Shown here piece by piece: positions 32,666 to 43,757 of a DNA stretch of 64,000 nt. Position numbers and translations under genes: made by a program. Origin of the DNA: Bosea sp. PAMC 26642 (GTDB lineage: Bacteria; Pseudomonadota; Alphaproteobacteria; Rhizobiales; Beijerinckiaceae). The first letter of the stretch is position 1. The number at the start of each line of letters is the position of its first letter. The stretch is from contig NZ_CP014301.1 of NCBI RefSeq assembly GCF_001562255.1, forward strand, positions 3,999,501-4,063,500. Reading direction: 5' to 3'. The notes under the pieces were generated by a model that did no database searches, had not been told where the DNA came from, and saw only the letters and a program-made list of their open reading frames with translations.

Positions 32666-33019
32666 TCAGGCCGCCTTGCGGAAGCGCTTTTCGCCGATTT
32701 CGAGCGTGCCCCGGCCCATCCGGCCGAGCGCGACAAGACCGCTATCGTCCTCGAAATAAAGCTTCGAGCGGTCGACTTCGTAGCGACCGCGATAGCGCGC
32801 GGGCGTGGCGCTCTTGGCCTTGTCGTAGCGGCCGTCGGGCTGCAGGTGGAGATGGATCGCACCGTCTTCGGTAACCCACGTCCCGATCGCGGCCCGCTCG
32901 AACGGGCTGGCCGCATCGGCCATGTCGAAATCGATCTCGAGCGGACGCGGCGGCCTGGCTGCGGGCACGATGCTGGCCGAAAATGTGCTGAGCGCCTGAA
33001 GAACCTGGCTGAATGGCAT
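32666..33019 (-). CDS. Atu4866-domain small protein
   Basis: A 117-residue protein whose core (IGTWVTEDGAIHLHLQPDGR, then RGRYEVDRSKLYFEDDSG) matches what I recall of the Atu4866 domain, a small beta-barrel of unknown function. There is no signal peptide. GGGAGA precedes ATG 33019. It converges on the oxidoreductase and is divergent from the AraC gene, so the AraC protein may regulate it. The function is unknown. Confidence 0.7.
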   Translation of the reverse strand: MPFSQVLQALSTFSASIVPAARPPRPLEIDFDMADAASPFERAAIGTWVTEDGAIHLHLQPDGRYDKAKSATPARYRGRYEVDRSKLYFEDDSGLVALGRMGRGTLEIGEKRFRKAA

Positions 33020-33227
33020 GGTTCGATCTCCCTGTTGCCGGTGGTGGCCGGTGTGGAAAGCGTAATGCCGCATCGGCGGGTCCCGGCGGTAGACCGATAA
33101 GCCGCAAGGATTGCCTGATCCTCCAGAAGATCGGTTTCGAGCTCGCTTCGGGCTGGGAATTCATTATATGAAAATCCAGCCCGACCCGCTCGAATCCGGG
33201 TCGCCATCAGGACCACGGAGCTCGGCA

Positions 33228-34133
33228 ATGCAGGCGATCGATGAACTGGCCGCCCTGATCATGCGTCTGGCGCCCACGGATGGCATTCACCAGACCGCGA
33301 TCCCGCGTCTGTCGCTGGTCCGCCTCGGCCGACCGACGGAACCCCTGCACGCGCTGCACGAACCGGCCCTGTGCATCCTCGTTCAGGGCCGCAAGCAGGT
33401 CATGCTCGGCGACCAGGTCTATATCTACGACCGCTCGCGCTATCTCGTCGTCTCGGTCGATCTCCCGGTCGTCGGGCAGGTGATCGAGGCGACGCCAGAT
33501 GAACCCTATCTCTGCGTCCGGCTCGATCTCGACCCGGTGCTGCTTGCCGCGCTGATGCTGGACTCGCCGGACCACGCCGCCACAGCAGCTGGAACGGGGC
33601 CGGGCCTTGCCCTGAATCCGATTGCACCCGAACTGCTCGACGCCACGCTGAGGCTGGTCCGCCTGCTGGAGACGCCGCGCGACATCGCGGTTCTGGCGCC
33701 TCTGGCCGAGCGGGAAATCCTCTATCGCCTGATGCTCGGCGAACAGGCGGCGAGGTTGCGCCAGATCGCCACCGCCGAAAGCCGGCTGCAGCAGGTCAAC
33801 CGCGCCATCGGCTGGATCAAGCGCAATTACGACAAGGGCTTCAGCATCGAGACGCTGGCCGAGGTGGCCAGCATGAGCCCGTCAGCGCTGCATCAGCATT
33901 TCAAGGCGGTCACCATGATGAGCCCGCTGCAATACCAGAAGCAGCTCAGGCTGCAGGAGGCCCGCCGACTGATCCTCAGCGCCGCGCTTGATGCGGCCTC
34001 GGCCGGCTTCAGGGTGGGCTATGAGAGCCCCTCCCAGTTCAGCCGGGAGTATCGCCGGCTGTTCGGCGCCCCGCCGCTGCGGGACGCTGCGCGTCTGCGC
34101 AACGCCTCCGCCGTCGAGATGATCGGAGCCTGA
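33228..34133 (+). CDS. AraC family transcriptional regulator with AraC_N domain
   Basis: A 301-residue regulator. The N-terminal half (EPALCILVQGRKQVMLGDQVY) is the AraC_N cupin-like domain, and the C-terminus has the double helix-turn-helix (FSIETLAEVASMSPSALHQH; AGFRVGYESPSQFSREYRRLFG). ATG 33228 is chosen for GGAG seven bases upstream; earlier in-frame starts exist. The 208-bp divergent region to the Atu4866 gene probably holds both promoters. Related regulators control neighbouring oxidoreductases. Confidence 0.9.
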   Translation: MQAIDELAALIMRLAPTDGIHQTAIPRLSLVRLGRPTEPLHALHEPALCILVQGRKQVMLGDQVYIYDRSRYLVVSVDLPVVGQVIEATPDEPYLCVRLDLDPVLLAALMLDSPDHAATAAGTGPGLALNPIAPELLDATLRLVRLLETPRDIAVLAPLAEREILYRLMLGEQAARLRQIATAESRLQQVNRAIGWIKRNYDKGFSIETLAEVASMSPSALHQHFKAVTMMSPLQYQKQLRLQEARRLILSAALDAASAGFRVGYESPSQFSREYRRLFGAPPLRDAARLRNASAVEMIGA

Positions 34134-34184
34134 CTGAGTCGCTGTCCCGCAGAGCTTGAAATAACTCTTTCACGCCAAGGTTCT

Positions 34185-34297
34185 GTCATTCCGGACAAGC
34201 CGCTTTAGCGGCGCCGATCCGGAATCCATGCCGGAACGCTGGCCCTGGAGGTCCAGGCATGGATTCCGGGCCTCCGCTGCGCTACGCCCGGAATGAC
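34185..34297. repeat. Intergenic palindromic repeat family A, copy 2
   Basis: A 113-bp copy starting GTCATTCCGGACAAGCCGC and ending ACGCCCGGAATGAC, highly similar to 21963-22076. It fills the gap between the convergent ends of the AraC and chemoreceptor genes. Confidence 0.9.
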
Positions 34298-34352
34298 GGC
34301 CCCTGGACGACAAACAGGAAGCCGTTGTTACTCAGATCATTTCGCCCGCGTC

Positions 34353-36857
34353 TCAGAACTCCTCCCATCCCGCATCGCTGGCGCGTCCGCCTGCGGCGGC
34401 CTTGCGGGCGGGCGATGCTGCGGGAGCGGGCCGGGCGGGGGCTGCGGCTCTTGCCGGGGCAGCAGTCCTGGGTTGGGCAAAGGCGGCCTCTGCGAGCTTG
34501 CGCAGGCGTTCGGGCTCGCCGGCTGGGCTGGTGCTTCGGCCGGGCGCGTCCTGGCCGGTCCTGAACGCCGCGACGAGGTCGTTGAGCTGGCCGATCTTGC
34601 CGGTGAGCGAGCCCGCCGAGGCCGCGCTCTGTTCCGCGAGTGCCGCGTTCTGCTGCGTCATCTCGTCGAGATGGGCCACCGCCTGGCTCATCTCGTCGAT
34701 GCCGTTGGCCTGCTCGGCCGAGGCCGTCGAGATCTCGGCGATGGTCGAGGCGACCTTGCGCGAGGCCTCGAGGATGCGGGCCAGTTGCTCGCCGGCCTGG
34801 CGCACGAGCTTGACGCCGCCGGTGACCTCCTCGTTGGAGGACGAGATCAGTCCGGAGATGTCCTTGGCCGCCGAGGACGAGCGCTGCGCCAGCGTGCGCA
34901 CCTCGGAGGCCACGACCGCAAAACCCTTGCCGGCGTCGCCGGCACGCGCGGCCTCGACCGCCGCGTTCAGCGCCAGCAGATTGGTCTGGAAGGCGATGTC
35001 GTCGATCACCCGGATGATGTCGGAGATCTTCTGCGAGGCGGTCTCGATGCGCGCCATCGCCGCCACGGCTTCAGTCGCGATCGCGCCGCCCGACTGCGCC
35101 GCCTGCATCGCCTCGTCGGCGATCGTCGCCGCCTGGCGCGCCCCTTGCGCCGAGGCCTTCACCGAGGCCGCGAGTTCCTCGGTCGTGGCGGCCGTCTCCT
35201 CCAGGCTCGAGGCCTGCTCCTCGGTGCGCTTCGACAGATCGTCGGCGCCCATGTTGATCTCGCGTGCGGCCAGACCGACATCCGAGGAGGTCGTCTGGAT
35301 CGTGCGCACCGTCGTCGACAGCCGGTCGACCGTCTCGTTGATCGCGCCCTTCAGCTCGGCGAACTTGCCGAGGTAGCCCGTCTCGATCCGGCTCGTCAGA
35401 TCGCCGCCGGCCACAGCCTGCAAGGCCAGGGCGAACTCGGATGTGGCCGAATCGACCACCGCGTTGATCTCGTTGATGCCGGAGACCAGCTTCTGCATCT
35501 GCTCATCGGCGTGGTCGATCTGCAGCCGCGCCGAGAAATCGCCCGCGGCCGCAGCCGCGACCACCTCGCCGACATCGGAAACCACCGCCTCCATCGACTG
35601 CGCCCGCGCCAGACGCGCCGCCGAAGCCGTGCGCTCCTGATCCTCCAGCGCACGGACGCGCAATCCGTTTTCCATGAAGACGGTCAGGGCACCGGCCATC
35701 GCGCCGATCTCGTCTTGCCGCTCTCCATAAGGAACGGCAACGGACAGATCGCCGTCGGCCATGGACTTCATGACCTTGGTCATATGCGCGATCGGCGTCG
35801 TCACACGCGACCGTATCAGCCCGTAGCCGAAGGCGGTCAGCAGGAGAGCGCCGACGAACAGCACGGAATATTTACCGAGCGTCCAGGACGCGGCCTCGGC
35901 ATCGGCGGAGGCGCGGCGATTGAGCACGGTGATCGCCGCGCTGGCGACATCGCCGATGGTATCGAGGGCTGGGACCACGACCTCCCGCCATTTCTCGGTG
36001 CTCATCTCGGCCGGGGCCGTCGTCATTTTCTGGACGAGGCTGTCCCTCATCTCCTTGAAGGGGCCGCCGAAGAACGTGCTGTTGGCTTTGGCGACGGCAG
36101 CCTTGATCTCCGGCGCCACTTGCGGGGCCTCGGCGATGGCGCGCATCGAATCCCAGGAAAAGCTGCCGCGAGCATCCGCGATGACCACGGCGCGGCTCTC
36201 CCGGGCGTCGAAGGCGCGGTTCTGGGCCAGTGTCGTGCTCACCATCGCGGCGCTTGTGCCCGTCACGGCGCGAACCGACCACGCCAGCGCGCGGATAATC
36301 ACGAGTTCCGACAGATTCGGATTGATGGCGCGAATCTCGTTCTCGACCGTGGCTGATGCGCCCTCGAGCGATTGGAGATAGGCCTCGCCCACAGTCTGGA
36401 CCTTTGCCGACAGGCCTTTCTCGCGGTTGGCCGGAGCGATCCTGGCCTCGGCGTCGACCTGCTCGCGCAGTTTGCGGTAATCCGCGTAAGCGCTCCGGAG
36501 AGTCCCGGCGGCAGCTTTCATGGTCGCGGCCGACGCCTTGTCCAGCGCCGGCTGGGCATCGGTCATGGCGTCGTCGACTTCCTTGCGACGCTCCATATAG
36601 GTCTTGACCGAGGTCTGGTTGGTCTCTGGCGGCTGGATGACCGAGGTCTGCAGCGAGGAGCGCTCATAGCGCGCGGCGACGAGCGCCTCGAACAGGTCCT
36701 TGTTCAGCGTCGAAAGGCTGGCGGCCTGCATGGCCGCATCGCGCTGCCAGTAGGATGTCCACATCTGCTGACCGCTCAGGCCTGCAACGACGAGGCCCAT
36801 GATGCCGATCATGCCGGCAAGCATCGTCTTGATCGACATCGTTGAAAATAGCTTCAC
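34353..36857 (-). CDS. Methyl-accepting chemotaxis protein
   Basis: An 834-residue chemoreceptor. A membrane helix ([16 protein letters not shown]) near the N-terminus is followed by a mostly helical periplasmic sensor of about 300 residues, a second helix ([18 protein letters not shown]), HAMP ([20 protein letters not shown]), a second HAMP-like stretch and the signalling hairpin ([37 protein letters not shown]). The tail is an Ala/Pro-rich linker ending GWEEF, an aromatic-x-x-aromatic pentapeptide like the CheR/CheB tether NWETF. No che genes lie nearby. The GTG at 36857 is used (GGGGG upstream); ATG 36839 is possible. The ligand is unknown. Confidence 0.92.
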   Translation of the reverse strand: MKLFSTMSIKTMLAGMIGIMGLVVAGLSGQQMWTSYWQRDAAMQAASLSTLNKDLFEALVAARYERSSLQTSVIQPPETNQTSVKTYMERRKEVDDAMTDAQPALDKASAATMKAAAGTLRSAYADYRKLREQVDAEARIAPANREKGLSAKVQTVGEAYLQSLEGASATVENEIRAINPNLSELVIIRALAWSVRAVTGTSAAMVSTTLAQNRAFDARESRAVVIADARGSFSWDSMRAIAEAPQVAPEIKAAVAKANSTFFGGPFKEMRDSLVQKMTTAPAEMSTEKWREVVVPALDTIGDVASAAITVLNRRASADAEAASWTLGKYSVLFVGALLLTAFGYGLIRSRVTTPIAHMTKVMKSMADGDLSVAVPYGERQDEIGAMAGALTVFMENGLRVRALEDQERTASAARLARAQSMEAVVSDVGEVVAAAAAGDFSARLQIDHADEQMQKLVSGINEINAVVDSATSEFALALQAVAGGDLTSRIETGYLGKFAELKGAINETVDRLSTTVRTIQTTSSDVGLAAREINMGADDLSKRTEEQASSLEETAATTEELAASVKASAQGARQAATIADEAMQAAQSGGAIATEAVAAMARIETASQKISDIIRVIDDIAFQTNLLALNAAVEAARAGDAGKGFAVVASEVRTLAQRSSSAAKDISGLISSSNEEVTGGVKLVRQAGEQLARILEASRKVASTIAEISTASAEQANGIDEMSQAVAHLDEMTQQNAALAEQSAASAGSLTGKIGQLNDLVAAFRTGQDAPGRSTSPAGEPERLRKLAEAAFAQPRTAAPARAAAPARPAPAASPARKAAAGGRASDAGWEEF

Positions 36858-36955
36858 CACGCAAGCCCCCGTCGCGGAATCCGCAGCCTGAACAGGCGCG
36901 GTATCCATTAACGATATGGTCGAAAGGCTTGCGATTGTGTTTAAACCTTGCCGCT

Positions 36956-36978
36956 CTGCAGCAAGATTCACGCTGCAG
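36956..36978. other. Inverted repeat after truB
   Basis: CTGCAGC-N9-GCTGCAG, a perfect 7-bp stem directly after the truB stop and upstream of the chemoreceptor start. It lacks a T-run on the minus strand, so terminator function is uncertain. Confidence 0.4.
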
Positions 36979-37938
36979 CTACAGGTTAAATACCCTGTGC
37001 GGCACGAATTCGCCCTGGTCGATCGAGCCGGTCGCGATCAGCACGCCACCGGATGTCGCATAGACGGCCTGCGATTCCACCGGAGCGTCGCGCCCGCGCA
37101 GGAGCACGCTCTGACCGCGTTTCAGCCGCAGGGCCGCATCGCGGTGCACCGCGATCTCGGGAATCAGGCTGAGCGCGGTGGCGACCGGCCGCAGCGCCCT
37201 GGCGGGCCCGTCCGGCTCGTCGCGCAGCATCTCGACTGTGGCGGCGTCTGCCACGCTGAACGGCCCCACGCGCGTCCGTCGCAGATGCGCGACATGCCCG
37301 AGGCAGCCCAGCGCCAGCCCGAGATCGCGTGCGATCGCCCGGACATACGTGCCCTTGCCGCATTCGGCCTCGAAGGTGGTGCGCTCGCCTTCATGGCTGA
37401 CGACGCGCAGGGCATCGATCTCGACGGGTCTGGCCTCCAGCACGACATCCTCGCCGTCGCGGGCAAGATCGTAGGCACGTTCGCCTGCGATCTTGATCGC
37501 CGAATATTTCGGCGGGACCTGGCTGATCGTCCCGGTGAAGCGCGGCAGCAGGGCTGTGATCGAGTCGATCTCCGGACGCGCATCCGACGAGGCGATGACC
37601 TTGCCTTCGGTATCGTCGGTGTCGGTCTGGCTGCCCCAGGCCACGGTGAACTCATAGGCCTTGCGCCCATCCATCACGAAGGGAACGGTCTTGGTCGCCT
37701 CGCCGAGCGCGATCGGCAGCAGGCCTGACGCTAGCGGATCGAGCGTGCCGGCATGGCCTGCCTTCTTGGCGGAAAAGACCCGCTTGACCACCGCGACGGC
37801 ATGGGTCGAGGTCATGCCGACCGGCTTGTCCAGGACCACCCAGCCATGGACGTCGCGCTTCTTGGGTCGCGGCGCGAAGCTGCGGCCGCCTTCTAGGATT
37901 TCCGGAGCGGCGTCCTCGGTATCGGTGACCTCACTCAT
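36979..37938 (-). CDS. truB: tRNA pseudouridine-55 synthase
   Basis: A 319-residue enzyme that makes pseudouridine 55 in the T-loop of tRNAs. The catalytic motif [19 protein letters not shown] contains the nucleophilic Asp, and the preceding [12 protein letters not shown] is typical. [17 protein letters not shown] and the PUA-like tail follow. ATG 37938 overlaps the rbfA end by eight bases. It is the last gene of rimP-nusA-ylxR-infB-rbfA-truB here, with rpsO displaced. Confidence 0.97.
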   Translation of the reverse strand: MSEVTDTEDAAPEILEGGRSFAPRPKKRDVHGWVVLDKPVGMTSTHAVAVVKRVFSAKKAGHAGTLDPLASGLLPIALGEATKTVPFVMDGRKAYEFTVAWGSQTDTDDTEGKVIASSDARPEIDSITALLPRFTGTISQVPPKYSAIKIAGERAYDLARDGEDVVLEARPVEIDALRVVSHEGERTTFEAECGKGTYVRAIARDLGLALGCLGHVAHLRRTRVGPFSVADAATVEMLRDEPDGPARALRPVATALSLIPEIAVHRDAALRLKRGQSVLLRGRDAPVESQAVYATSGGVLIATGSIDQGEFVPHRVFNL

Positions 37939-38377
37939 CGTCAGGTTCCGCCTGCTGCGTTCCCTCATCCTGTCCGATCCGCAGCGGCTGCTTGAGAATG
38001 TCGCGGCGCACCTTGTCGGAATAGAGCAGCGCATCGACGCGCTCGGCCTCGGCAAAGCTCTCATCCTGCAGGAAGCGGATATCGGGCGCATATTTCAGGT
38101 TCACGCGATGGGCGATCTCGCCGCGGATATAGCGCTTGTGGTCGTTCAGCGCCTTCAGCACGGGCTTCACATCGCCGCCACCCAACGGCATCACGAAGCA
38201 GGTGGCGAGCTTGAGGTCCGTCGAGAGTCGGACTTCGGGCACGGTGATGACATGCTTGGCCAGCACTTCGTCATGAATGTCGCCGCGCGCGAGCAGTTCG
38301 GCGAGCGCGTGACGGATGACCTCGCCGATACGCAACTGACGCTGCGCAGAGCCGGATGGTTTTGCTGATTTTGCCAT
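37931..38377 (-). CDS. rbfA: 30S ribosome-binding factor A
   Basis: A 148-residue KH-like protein for late 30S maturation and cold adaptation. [20 protein letters not shown] and the [18 protein letters not shown] region are typical. The basic start MAKSAKPSG and acidic tail ending EPDDE are normal. ATG 38377 is used. A 156-bp gap with two palindromic repeats separates it from infB. Confidence 0.95.
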   Translation of the reverse strand: MAKSAKPSGSAQRQLRIGEVIRHALAELLARGDIHDEVLAKHVITVPEVRLSTDLKLATCFVMPLGGGDVKPVLKALNDHKRYIRGEIAHRVNLKYAPDIRFLQDESFAEAERVDALLYSDKVRRDILKQPLRIGQDEGTQQAEPDDE

Positions 38378-38414
38378 GGTTCTCGTTCTCCGGGATCGGA
38401 CCGGATCAAACGTC

Positions 38415-38437
38415 ATGGTCGGGCCTGACCCGACCAT
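38415..38437. repeat. Small palindrome, family C, copy 1
   Basis: ATGGTCGGG, a five-base loop and CCCGACCAT form a 9-bp perfect stem. A related hairpin lies at 38483-38505. Both are inside the infB-rbfA gap. Confidence 0.75.
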
Positions 38438-38482
38438 CTCTTGAAGGATAAGGCGCCTGGGCGGCGCTCTGTTCACGACGGG

Positions 38483-38505
38483 ATGGCCGGGTCAAGCCCG
38501 GCCAT
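38483..38505. repeat. Small palindrome, family C, copy 2
   Basis: ATGGCCGGG, a five-base loop (TCAAG) and CCCGGCCAT form a 9-bp perfect stem. It differs from copy 1 by one compensated pair, so the fold is conserved, and lies 28 bases past the infB stop. Confidence 0.75.
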
Positions 38506-38533
38506 GACGCGCTTGTTGCAAAAGCGGTTCGCC

Positions 38534-41374
38534 TTACAGCGTGCGCTTGATCTCCTCGACGCGGTAGCACTCGATCACGTCGCCGGCGCGCATGTCCTGG
38601 TAGTTCTCGAAGGACATGCCGCACTCCTGGCCCGCCACCACTTCCTTGGCGTCGTCCTTGAAGCGCTTGAGCTGGGCGAGCTTGCCCTCGTGGACGACGA
38701 CGTTGTCGCGGATCAGGCGGACATTGGCGCCGCGCTCGATCGTACCATCGGTGACGCGGCAGCCCGCGATCTTGCCGACCTTGGAGACCGCGAAGATCTC
38801 CAGGATCTGGGCATTGCCGAGCATGGTTTCGCGCAAAGTCGGGGCCAGCAGGCCAGACATCGCCGCTTTCACATCGTCCACGAGGTTGTAGATGATGTTG
38901 TAATAGCGGATTTCGACGCCGGCTCGTTCTGCCGCCTCACGCGCTTCCTTGTGCGCGCGGACGTTGAAGCCGATCACGGCCGCGCCCGAGGCCTGGGCCA
39001 GCGTGATGTCGGATTCGGTGATCGCGCCGACGCCCGACTGCAGCACGCGGGCGCGCACCTCCTCGTTGCCGACCTTTTCCAAAGTCCCCACGATGGCCTC
39101 GACCGAGCCCTGCACGTCGCCCTTGATGACGAGCGGGAACTCCTTGCGGCCGGCGCCTTCCTTGAGGTCGCGCATCATCTCGGCGAGCGAGCGCCCGCCG
39201 CCCGAGGCGCCGCCGCGCGCCGCCACGCGGTCGCGCTTCTGGCGCTCGCGGTAGTCGGTGATCTCGCGGGCACGCGCTTCCGACTCGACCACCGCGACGC
39301 GGTCGCCGGCCTCGGGCGTGCCGTTGAAGCCGAGCACCTCGACGGGCAGCGAAGGCGGGGCCTCCTTGATCTGCGCACCGGTGTCCCCGATCAGGGCGCG
39401 AACGCGGCCCCATTCGGAACCCGCGACGACGATGTCGCCGGTGCGCAAAGTGCCGCGCTGAACCAGAACGGTGGCGACGGGACCGCGGCCGCGGTCGAGC
39501 TTGGCCTCGATCACGGTGCCTTCGGCCGGCCGCACAGGGTCGGCCTTGAGGTCGAGCAGTTCGGCCTGCAGCGCGATCGCCTCGAGCAGCTTGTCGAGAT
39601 TCTGGCGCGTCTTGGCCGAAACCTCGATTTCCAGCGTCTCGCCGCCGAGCGTCTCGACCTGGATCTCGTACTGCAGCAGTTCCGAGCGCACGCGCTCGGG
39701 ATTGGCGTCCGATTTGTCGATCTTGTTGATCGCCACGATCAGCGGCACCTTGGCCGCCTTGGCGTGGTTGATGGCCTCGATCGTCTGCGGCATGACGCCG
39801 TCATCGGCCGCGACCACGAGCACGACGACGTCCGTCACCTTGGCGCCGCGGGCGCGCATCGCCGTGAAGGCGGCGTGGCCGGGCGTGTCGATGAAGGTCA
39901 CCTTGGCGCCCGACGGAGTCGTCACCTGATAGGCGCCGATATGCTGGGTGATGCCGCCGGCCTCGCCGGAGACGACATGGGTCTGGCGGATCGCATCGAG
40001 CAGCGAGGTCTTGCCGTGGTCGACATGGCCCATGATCGTCACGACGGCCGGACGCGGCTCCAGCGTTTCGTCAGTGTCTGGCGTGTCGAACAGGCCTTCC
40101 TCGACGTCGGATTCGGCCACGCGCTTGACGGTGTGGCCCATTTCCTCGGCGACGAGCTGGGCGGTGTCGGCGTCGATCACATCGGTGATCTTGTGCATCG
40201 CGCCCTGCTTCATCAGCAGGCGGATGACGTCGACGCCCCGCTCGGTCATGCGGTTGGCGAGTTCCTGGATGGTGATCGTCTCGGGGATGATCACCTCGCG
40301 CATCACGCGTTCCTTGGCGACATCCGAGGCGCGGTGCCCGGTCATGCGCTGGACGCGGCGGCGGAAGGCCGCGACCGAACGCGTACGCTCGTCGTCACCG
40401 CCCGTGGCGGTCGACAGCGTCAGGCGGCCGCGAACTTTTTCCCCGACCTTGGGGGTCTTGGGCGCGGGCACGGGTGCACCACGCGGCGGACCACCGGCAA
40501 AGCCACCGGGACGGCGGAACGCGGGACGCGCCTCGCCGTCGTCGGGACGGCTGCGCGGCGCTGCCGTTGAAGGAGCCTGACGCGTCGGCCGGGTGATGGC
40601 CGGTTCCGCCGGAGCGGTCGCATCGACCGGGCGCGGCGGACGCGGCGTATCGAGGCGCGGCGGCCGAGAATCGAGCCGGGGCGGACGTGCACCGATGTCG
40701 CGCATCGGCGTACGCGGCGCGAAATCGGGACGCGGGCCCGACGGTGCGGGACGCGGAGCCTGGGCATAGGCCGGCGCCGGCGTGCTGTTGTTCTCGGATT
40801 GCGGTGCGGGCGTGAACTCGCGCGGCGGCTGCGGAGGACGCGGCGCCTCCTCGTTCATGCGCTGGCGCGCGGCGCTCTCGGCCCGGCGTTTGAGATCGTC
40901 GTCCTGGCGGCGGCGCTCCTCGTCCTCGCGCTGGCGGGCAAGGGCCGCTTCACGCTCCTGACGGTCGCGTTCGACCGCGGCTGCACGCTGGCGCGCCTCG
41001 TCCTCGGCGATGCGGCGCGCTTCAGCCTCGCGAACGCGGGAGTCCGAGAGCACGCGCTGGCGCGCATCCTTCTCGTCCTCGGAAAGAGTACGCAGCAGCA
41101 TCCCGCCTGCGGGACGCGGCGGGGCCGGAGGTGTCGGCGGGGCGGCCGGGCGCGGCGCTGCCTGCTGCACAGCTGGCTGGGGCGCGCGGACGACCGGCGC
41201 CTCCTTGACTTCGGGGCCGGCGACGCGCCGCTTCACCTCGACGACCACCTGCTTCGAGCGCCCATGCGAGAAGCTCTGCCGGACAGTGCTCTGCTCGACG
41301 GGACGCTTCAGGGTCAGGGTCTTCGGGGGGGCCACGCTCAGTGTCTTGTCGCCCGGGGTCTTGGTATCGCTCAT
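38534..41374 (-). CDS. infB: Translation initiation factor IF-2
   Basis: A 946-residue GTPase that brings initiator tRNA to the 30S subunit. The long basic and Pro/Arg-rich N-terminus (to about residue 360, with a charged Arg/Glu coiled stretch) is typical of alphaproteobacteria. The G domain starts at [19 protein letters not shown] (about 445), with DTPGHAAF and NKIDK after it, and beta-barrel domains finish the protein. Its ATG overlaps the ylxR stop in TAATG, so translation is coupled. Confidence 0.98.
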   Translation of the reverse strand: MSDTKTPGDKTLSVAPPKTLTLKRPVEQSTVRQSFSHGRSKQVVVEVKRRVAGPEVKEAPVVRAPQPAVQQAAPRPAAPPTPPAPPRPAGGMLLRTLSEDEKDARQRVLSDSRVREAEARRIAEDEARQRAAAVERDRQEREAALARQREDEERRRQDDDLKRRAESAARQRMNEEAPRPPQPPREFTPAPQSENNSTPAPAYAQAPRPAPSGPRPDFAPRTPMRDIGARPPRLDSRPPRLDTPRPPRPVDATAPAEPAITRPTRQAPSTAAPRSRPDDGEARPAFRRPGGFAGGPPRGAPVPAPKTPKVGEKVRGRLTLSTATGGDDERTRSVAAFRRRVQRMTGHRASDVAKERVMREVIIPETITIQELANRMTERGVDVIRLLMKQGAMHKITDVIDADTAQLVAEEMGHTVKRVAESDVEEGLFDTPDTDETLEPRPAVVTIMGHVDHGKTSLLDAIRQTHVVSGEAGGITQHIGAYQVTTPSGAKVTFIDTPGHAAFTAMRARGAKVTDVVVLVVAADDGVMPQTIEAINHAKAAKVPLIVAINKIDKSDANPERVRSELLQYEIQVETLGGETLEIEVSAKTRQNLDKLLEAIALQAELLDLKADPVRPAEGTVIEAKLDRGRGPVATVLVQRGTLRTGDIVVAGSEWGRVRALIGDTGAQIKEAPPSLPVEVLGFNGTPEAGDRVAVVESEARAREITDYRERQKRDRVAARGGASGGGRSLAEMMRDLKEGAGRKEFPLVIKGDVQGSVEAIVGTLEKVGNEEVRARVLQSGVGAITESDITLAQASGAAVIGFNVRAHKEAREAAERAGVEIRYYNIIYNLVDDVKAAMSGLLAPTLRETMLGNAQILEIFAVSKVGKIAGCRVTDGTIERGANVRLIRDNVVVHEGKLAQLKRFKDDAKEVVAGQECGMSFENYQDMRAGDVIECYRVEEIKRTL

Positions 41375-42135
41375 TATGCTTTCGGTCCTGCCGCTTTCGG
41401 TCCTGCCGCTTCGGTCGTCAGTTCGTTGGTGTCGTCGAGATCCGCCGGAGCCTCCGGCTGCATCACATCCGCATCGTCTGGACTTGCGTCATCCGTCCGA
41501 TAGCGGACGAGCCGACGCCAGCGGGAGAGGAAACCCTCGGCCGCCGGTCCCGGAGCAAGGGCCGCATGTATCACATGTGCCCGCCCCAACGCCAATTCCA
41601 AATCGGCCGACGCGAAAATAGCGACGACCGGCACTTTCCGGGGCTTGAGCCCGTCCGTTTCACGCGCGATCTCGACCCGCCTCAAGGCCTGTCCGATCTT
41701 GCGGCGCCCATCTTCGGCGCCGTCGCTCGCCTCGATCACCGCCGCGCAGCGCCCCGAGCCGACCGTGGCCTCGACCTTGGCGAAACCCGACGAGACCAGC
41801 CCCGCCTTGTTCGCCATGGCCAGCGCCTGAAGCGCGTCGCGCAGCATCAGCCCGTCGATCATCGCCACCAGATCGGGCGGCACGGTCACCTTCGTCTTCA
41901 GCGATCGCTCGAACGCCTTGCGCTTGATCGCCTCAGTCACCCGGGCTGCGCTCAAGCTCGTCCAGACACCACGTCCGGGCAGCTTGCGGCGCAGATCCGG
42001 CGTCAGCACGCCGTCTGGACCGACCACGAAGCGGATCAGGTCCTCGGGAGCCTTAACGGCGCGCGTTACCACGCAGCTCCGTTCCGAGCCGTCCCGGCGG
42101 GTTTCGCGCGTCGAGGCCGCCTTCATCGCCGGCAC
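41374..42135 (-). CDS. ylxR: YlxR (DUF448) RNA-binding protein
   Basis: A 253-residue protein between nusA and infB. The N-terminal YlxR domain has [19 protein letters not shown] and [13 protein letters not shown], a probable RNA-binding surface. A second domain from about residue 95 ([19 protein letters not shown]) is the L7Ae/L30e-like fold fused in alphaproteobacterial members. The acidic tail is low complexity. Function is probably linked to translation or nucleoid-associated regulation. ATG 42135 or 42126 is possible. Confidence 0.9.
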   Translation of the reverse strand: MPAMKAASTRETRRDGSERSCVVTRAVKAPEDLIRFVVGPDGVLTPDLRRKLPGRGVWTSLSAARVTEAIKRKAFERSLKTKVTVPPDLVAMIDGLMLRDALQALAMANKAGLVSSGFAKVEATVGSGRCAAVIEASDGAEDGRRKIGQALRRVEIARETDGLKPRKVPVVAIFASADLELALGRAHVIHAALAPGPAAEGFLSRWRRLVRYRTDDASPDDADVMQPEAPADLDDTNELTTEAAGPKAAGPKA

Positions 42136-42153
42136 TCCTGCGGTCGCCCCGGC

Positions 42154-43752
42154 TCAGGCCTCTTCCGTCTCGGCCGGCGCTTCCGCGTCGATTGTCTCTT
42201 CGACGGGAGCCTCGATCCAGCCGGCCTTGACGCGTGCGGCCATCACGATGGCTTCGGCGTCCTGGCGCGAGAGATCGAAGCCGTCGAGATAGCCCGCATG
42301 GCGGGTCGTCTCGCCATCCTTGCGTTCGGTCCAGCCGACGAGGTCGTCGGTGGCACAGCCGGCGAGATCCTCGACGCTCTTCACGTCGTTCTCGCCCAGC
42401 GCCACCATCATGGATGTGGTGATGCCGTCGACTTCGCGCAATGCGTCCTCGACGCCGAGCGCAAGGCGCTTCTCGTCGAACTCGGCCTCGATGGTCGCCA
42501 GATATTCCTGCGCGCGCGACTGGATCTCAGCGGCGGTGTCCTCGTCGAAGCCCTCGATCGAGGCGAGTTCTGACGGCTCGACATAGGCGACTTCCTCGAC
42601 GGTCCGGAAACCTTCCGAGGCGAGCAGCTGGCCGACCGTCTCGTCGACGTTCAGCGCGTTCATGAAGATGTCGGTGCGCGTCACGAACTCCTTCTGGCGG
42701 CGCTCCGATTCCTCGGCCTCTGTCAGGATGTCGATGTCCCAGCCGGTGAGCTGCGAGGCGAGGCGAACGTTCTGGCCACGACGGCCGATGGCGAGCGAGA
42801 GCTGCTCGTCGGGCACCACGACCTCGATCTTGTCGGCCTCCTCGTCGAGCACGACCTTGGCGACTTCCGCCGGCTGCAGCGCGTTGACGACGAAGGTCGC
42901 GACATCGGGCGACCACGGGATGATGTCGATCTTCTCGCCCTGCAGCTCGCCGACGACGGCCTGGACGCGCGAACCCCTCATGCCGACGCAGGCGCCGACC
43001 GGGTCGATCGAGGAATCGCGGCTGATCACGGCGATCTTGGCGCGCGAGCCGGGATCGCGGGCCACAGCCTTGATCTCGACGATGCCGTCATAAATCTCGG
43101 GCACTTCCTGGCCGAACAGCTTGGCCATGAACTGCGGATGGGTGCGCGACAGGAATATCTGCGGGCCGCGCGGCTCGCGGCGCACGTCGTAGACATAGGC
43201 GCGGGCACGGTCGCCGACTTTGAAGGTCTCGCGCGGGATCATCTCGTCGCGGCGGATGATCGCCTCGCCGCGGCCGAGATCGACGAAGACGTTGCCGTAT
43301 TCGACGCGCTTGACCGCGCCGTTGACGATCTCGCCGATGCGGTCCTTGTACTCGTCGTATTGGCGGTCGCGCTCGGCCTCGCGCACCTTCTGCACGATGA
43401 CCTGCTTGGCCGACTGCGCCGCGATGCGGCCGAAATCGAAGGGCGGCAGCGGATCGGCGATCACGTCGCCGACCTGGGCCGCAGGATTGTGGCGCTTGGC
43501 CTCGTCGACCGTGATCTCGATCGCGCCGTTCTCGACCAGATCGACGACCTGAAGATGGCGGGCCAGCCTGAGCTCGCCGGTCTTGGTGTTGATCTCGGCA
43601 TGGACGTCGGTCTCGGCGCCGTAGCGCGAGCGCGCCGCCTTGGCGATCGCATCCTGCATGGCATCGACGACGATCTGCCGGTCGATCGATTTCTCGCGGG
43701 CGACCGCATCGGCGATCTGCAGCAGTTCGAGCCTGTTGGCGCTGACGACCAT
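42154..43752 (-). CDS. nusA: Transcription termination/antitermination protein NusA
   Basis: A 532-residue RNA polymerase-binding factor. The N-terminal domain ([19 protein letters not shown]), an S1 domain, two KH domains ([40 protein letters not shown]) and C-terminal helical repeats with an acidic end are in order. It has the alphaproteobacterial length. It follows rimP after five bases and precedes ylxR by 18. Confidence 0.98.
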   Translation of the reverse strand: MVVSANRLELLQIADAVAREKSIDRQIVVDAMQDAIAKAARSRYGAETDVHAEINTKTGELRLARHLQVVDLVENGAIEITVDEAKRHNPAAQVGDVIADPLPPFDFGRIAAQSAKQVIVQKVREAERDRQYDEYKDRIGEIVNGAVKRVEYGNVFVDLGRGEAIIRRDEMIPRETFKVGDRARAYVYDVRREPRGPQIFLSRTHPQFMAKLFGQEVPEIYDGIVEIKAVARDPGSRAKIAVISRDSSIDPVGACVGMRGSRVQAVVGELQGEKIDIIPWSPDVATFVVNALQPAEVAKVVLDEEADKIEVVVPDEQLSLAIGRRGQNVRLASQLTGWDIDILTEAEESERRQKEFVTRTDIFMNALNVDETVGQLLASEGFRTVEEVAYVEPSELASIEGFDEDTAAEIQSRAQEYLATIEAEFDEKRLALGVEDALREVDGITTSMMVALGENDVKSVEDLAGCATDDLVGWTERKDGETTRHAGYLDGFDLSRQDAEAIVMAARVKAGWIEAPVEETIDAEAPAETEEA

Positions 43753-43757
43753 GGCGC

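Noticed and set aside
34293-36356. A 687-codon open frame opposite the chemoreceptor
   Set aside because: Low-complexity Arg/Gly/Leu-rich shadow of a clearly real gene.
38441-40570. A 709-codon open frame opposite infB
   Set aside because: Shadow frame; infB on the other strand has every expected motif.
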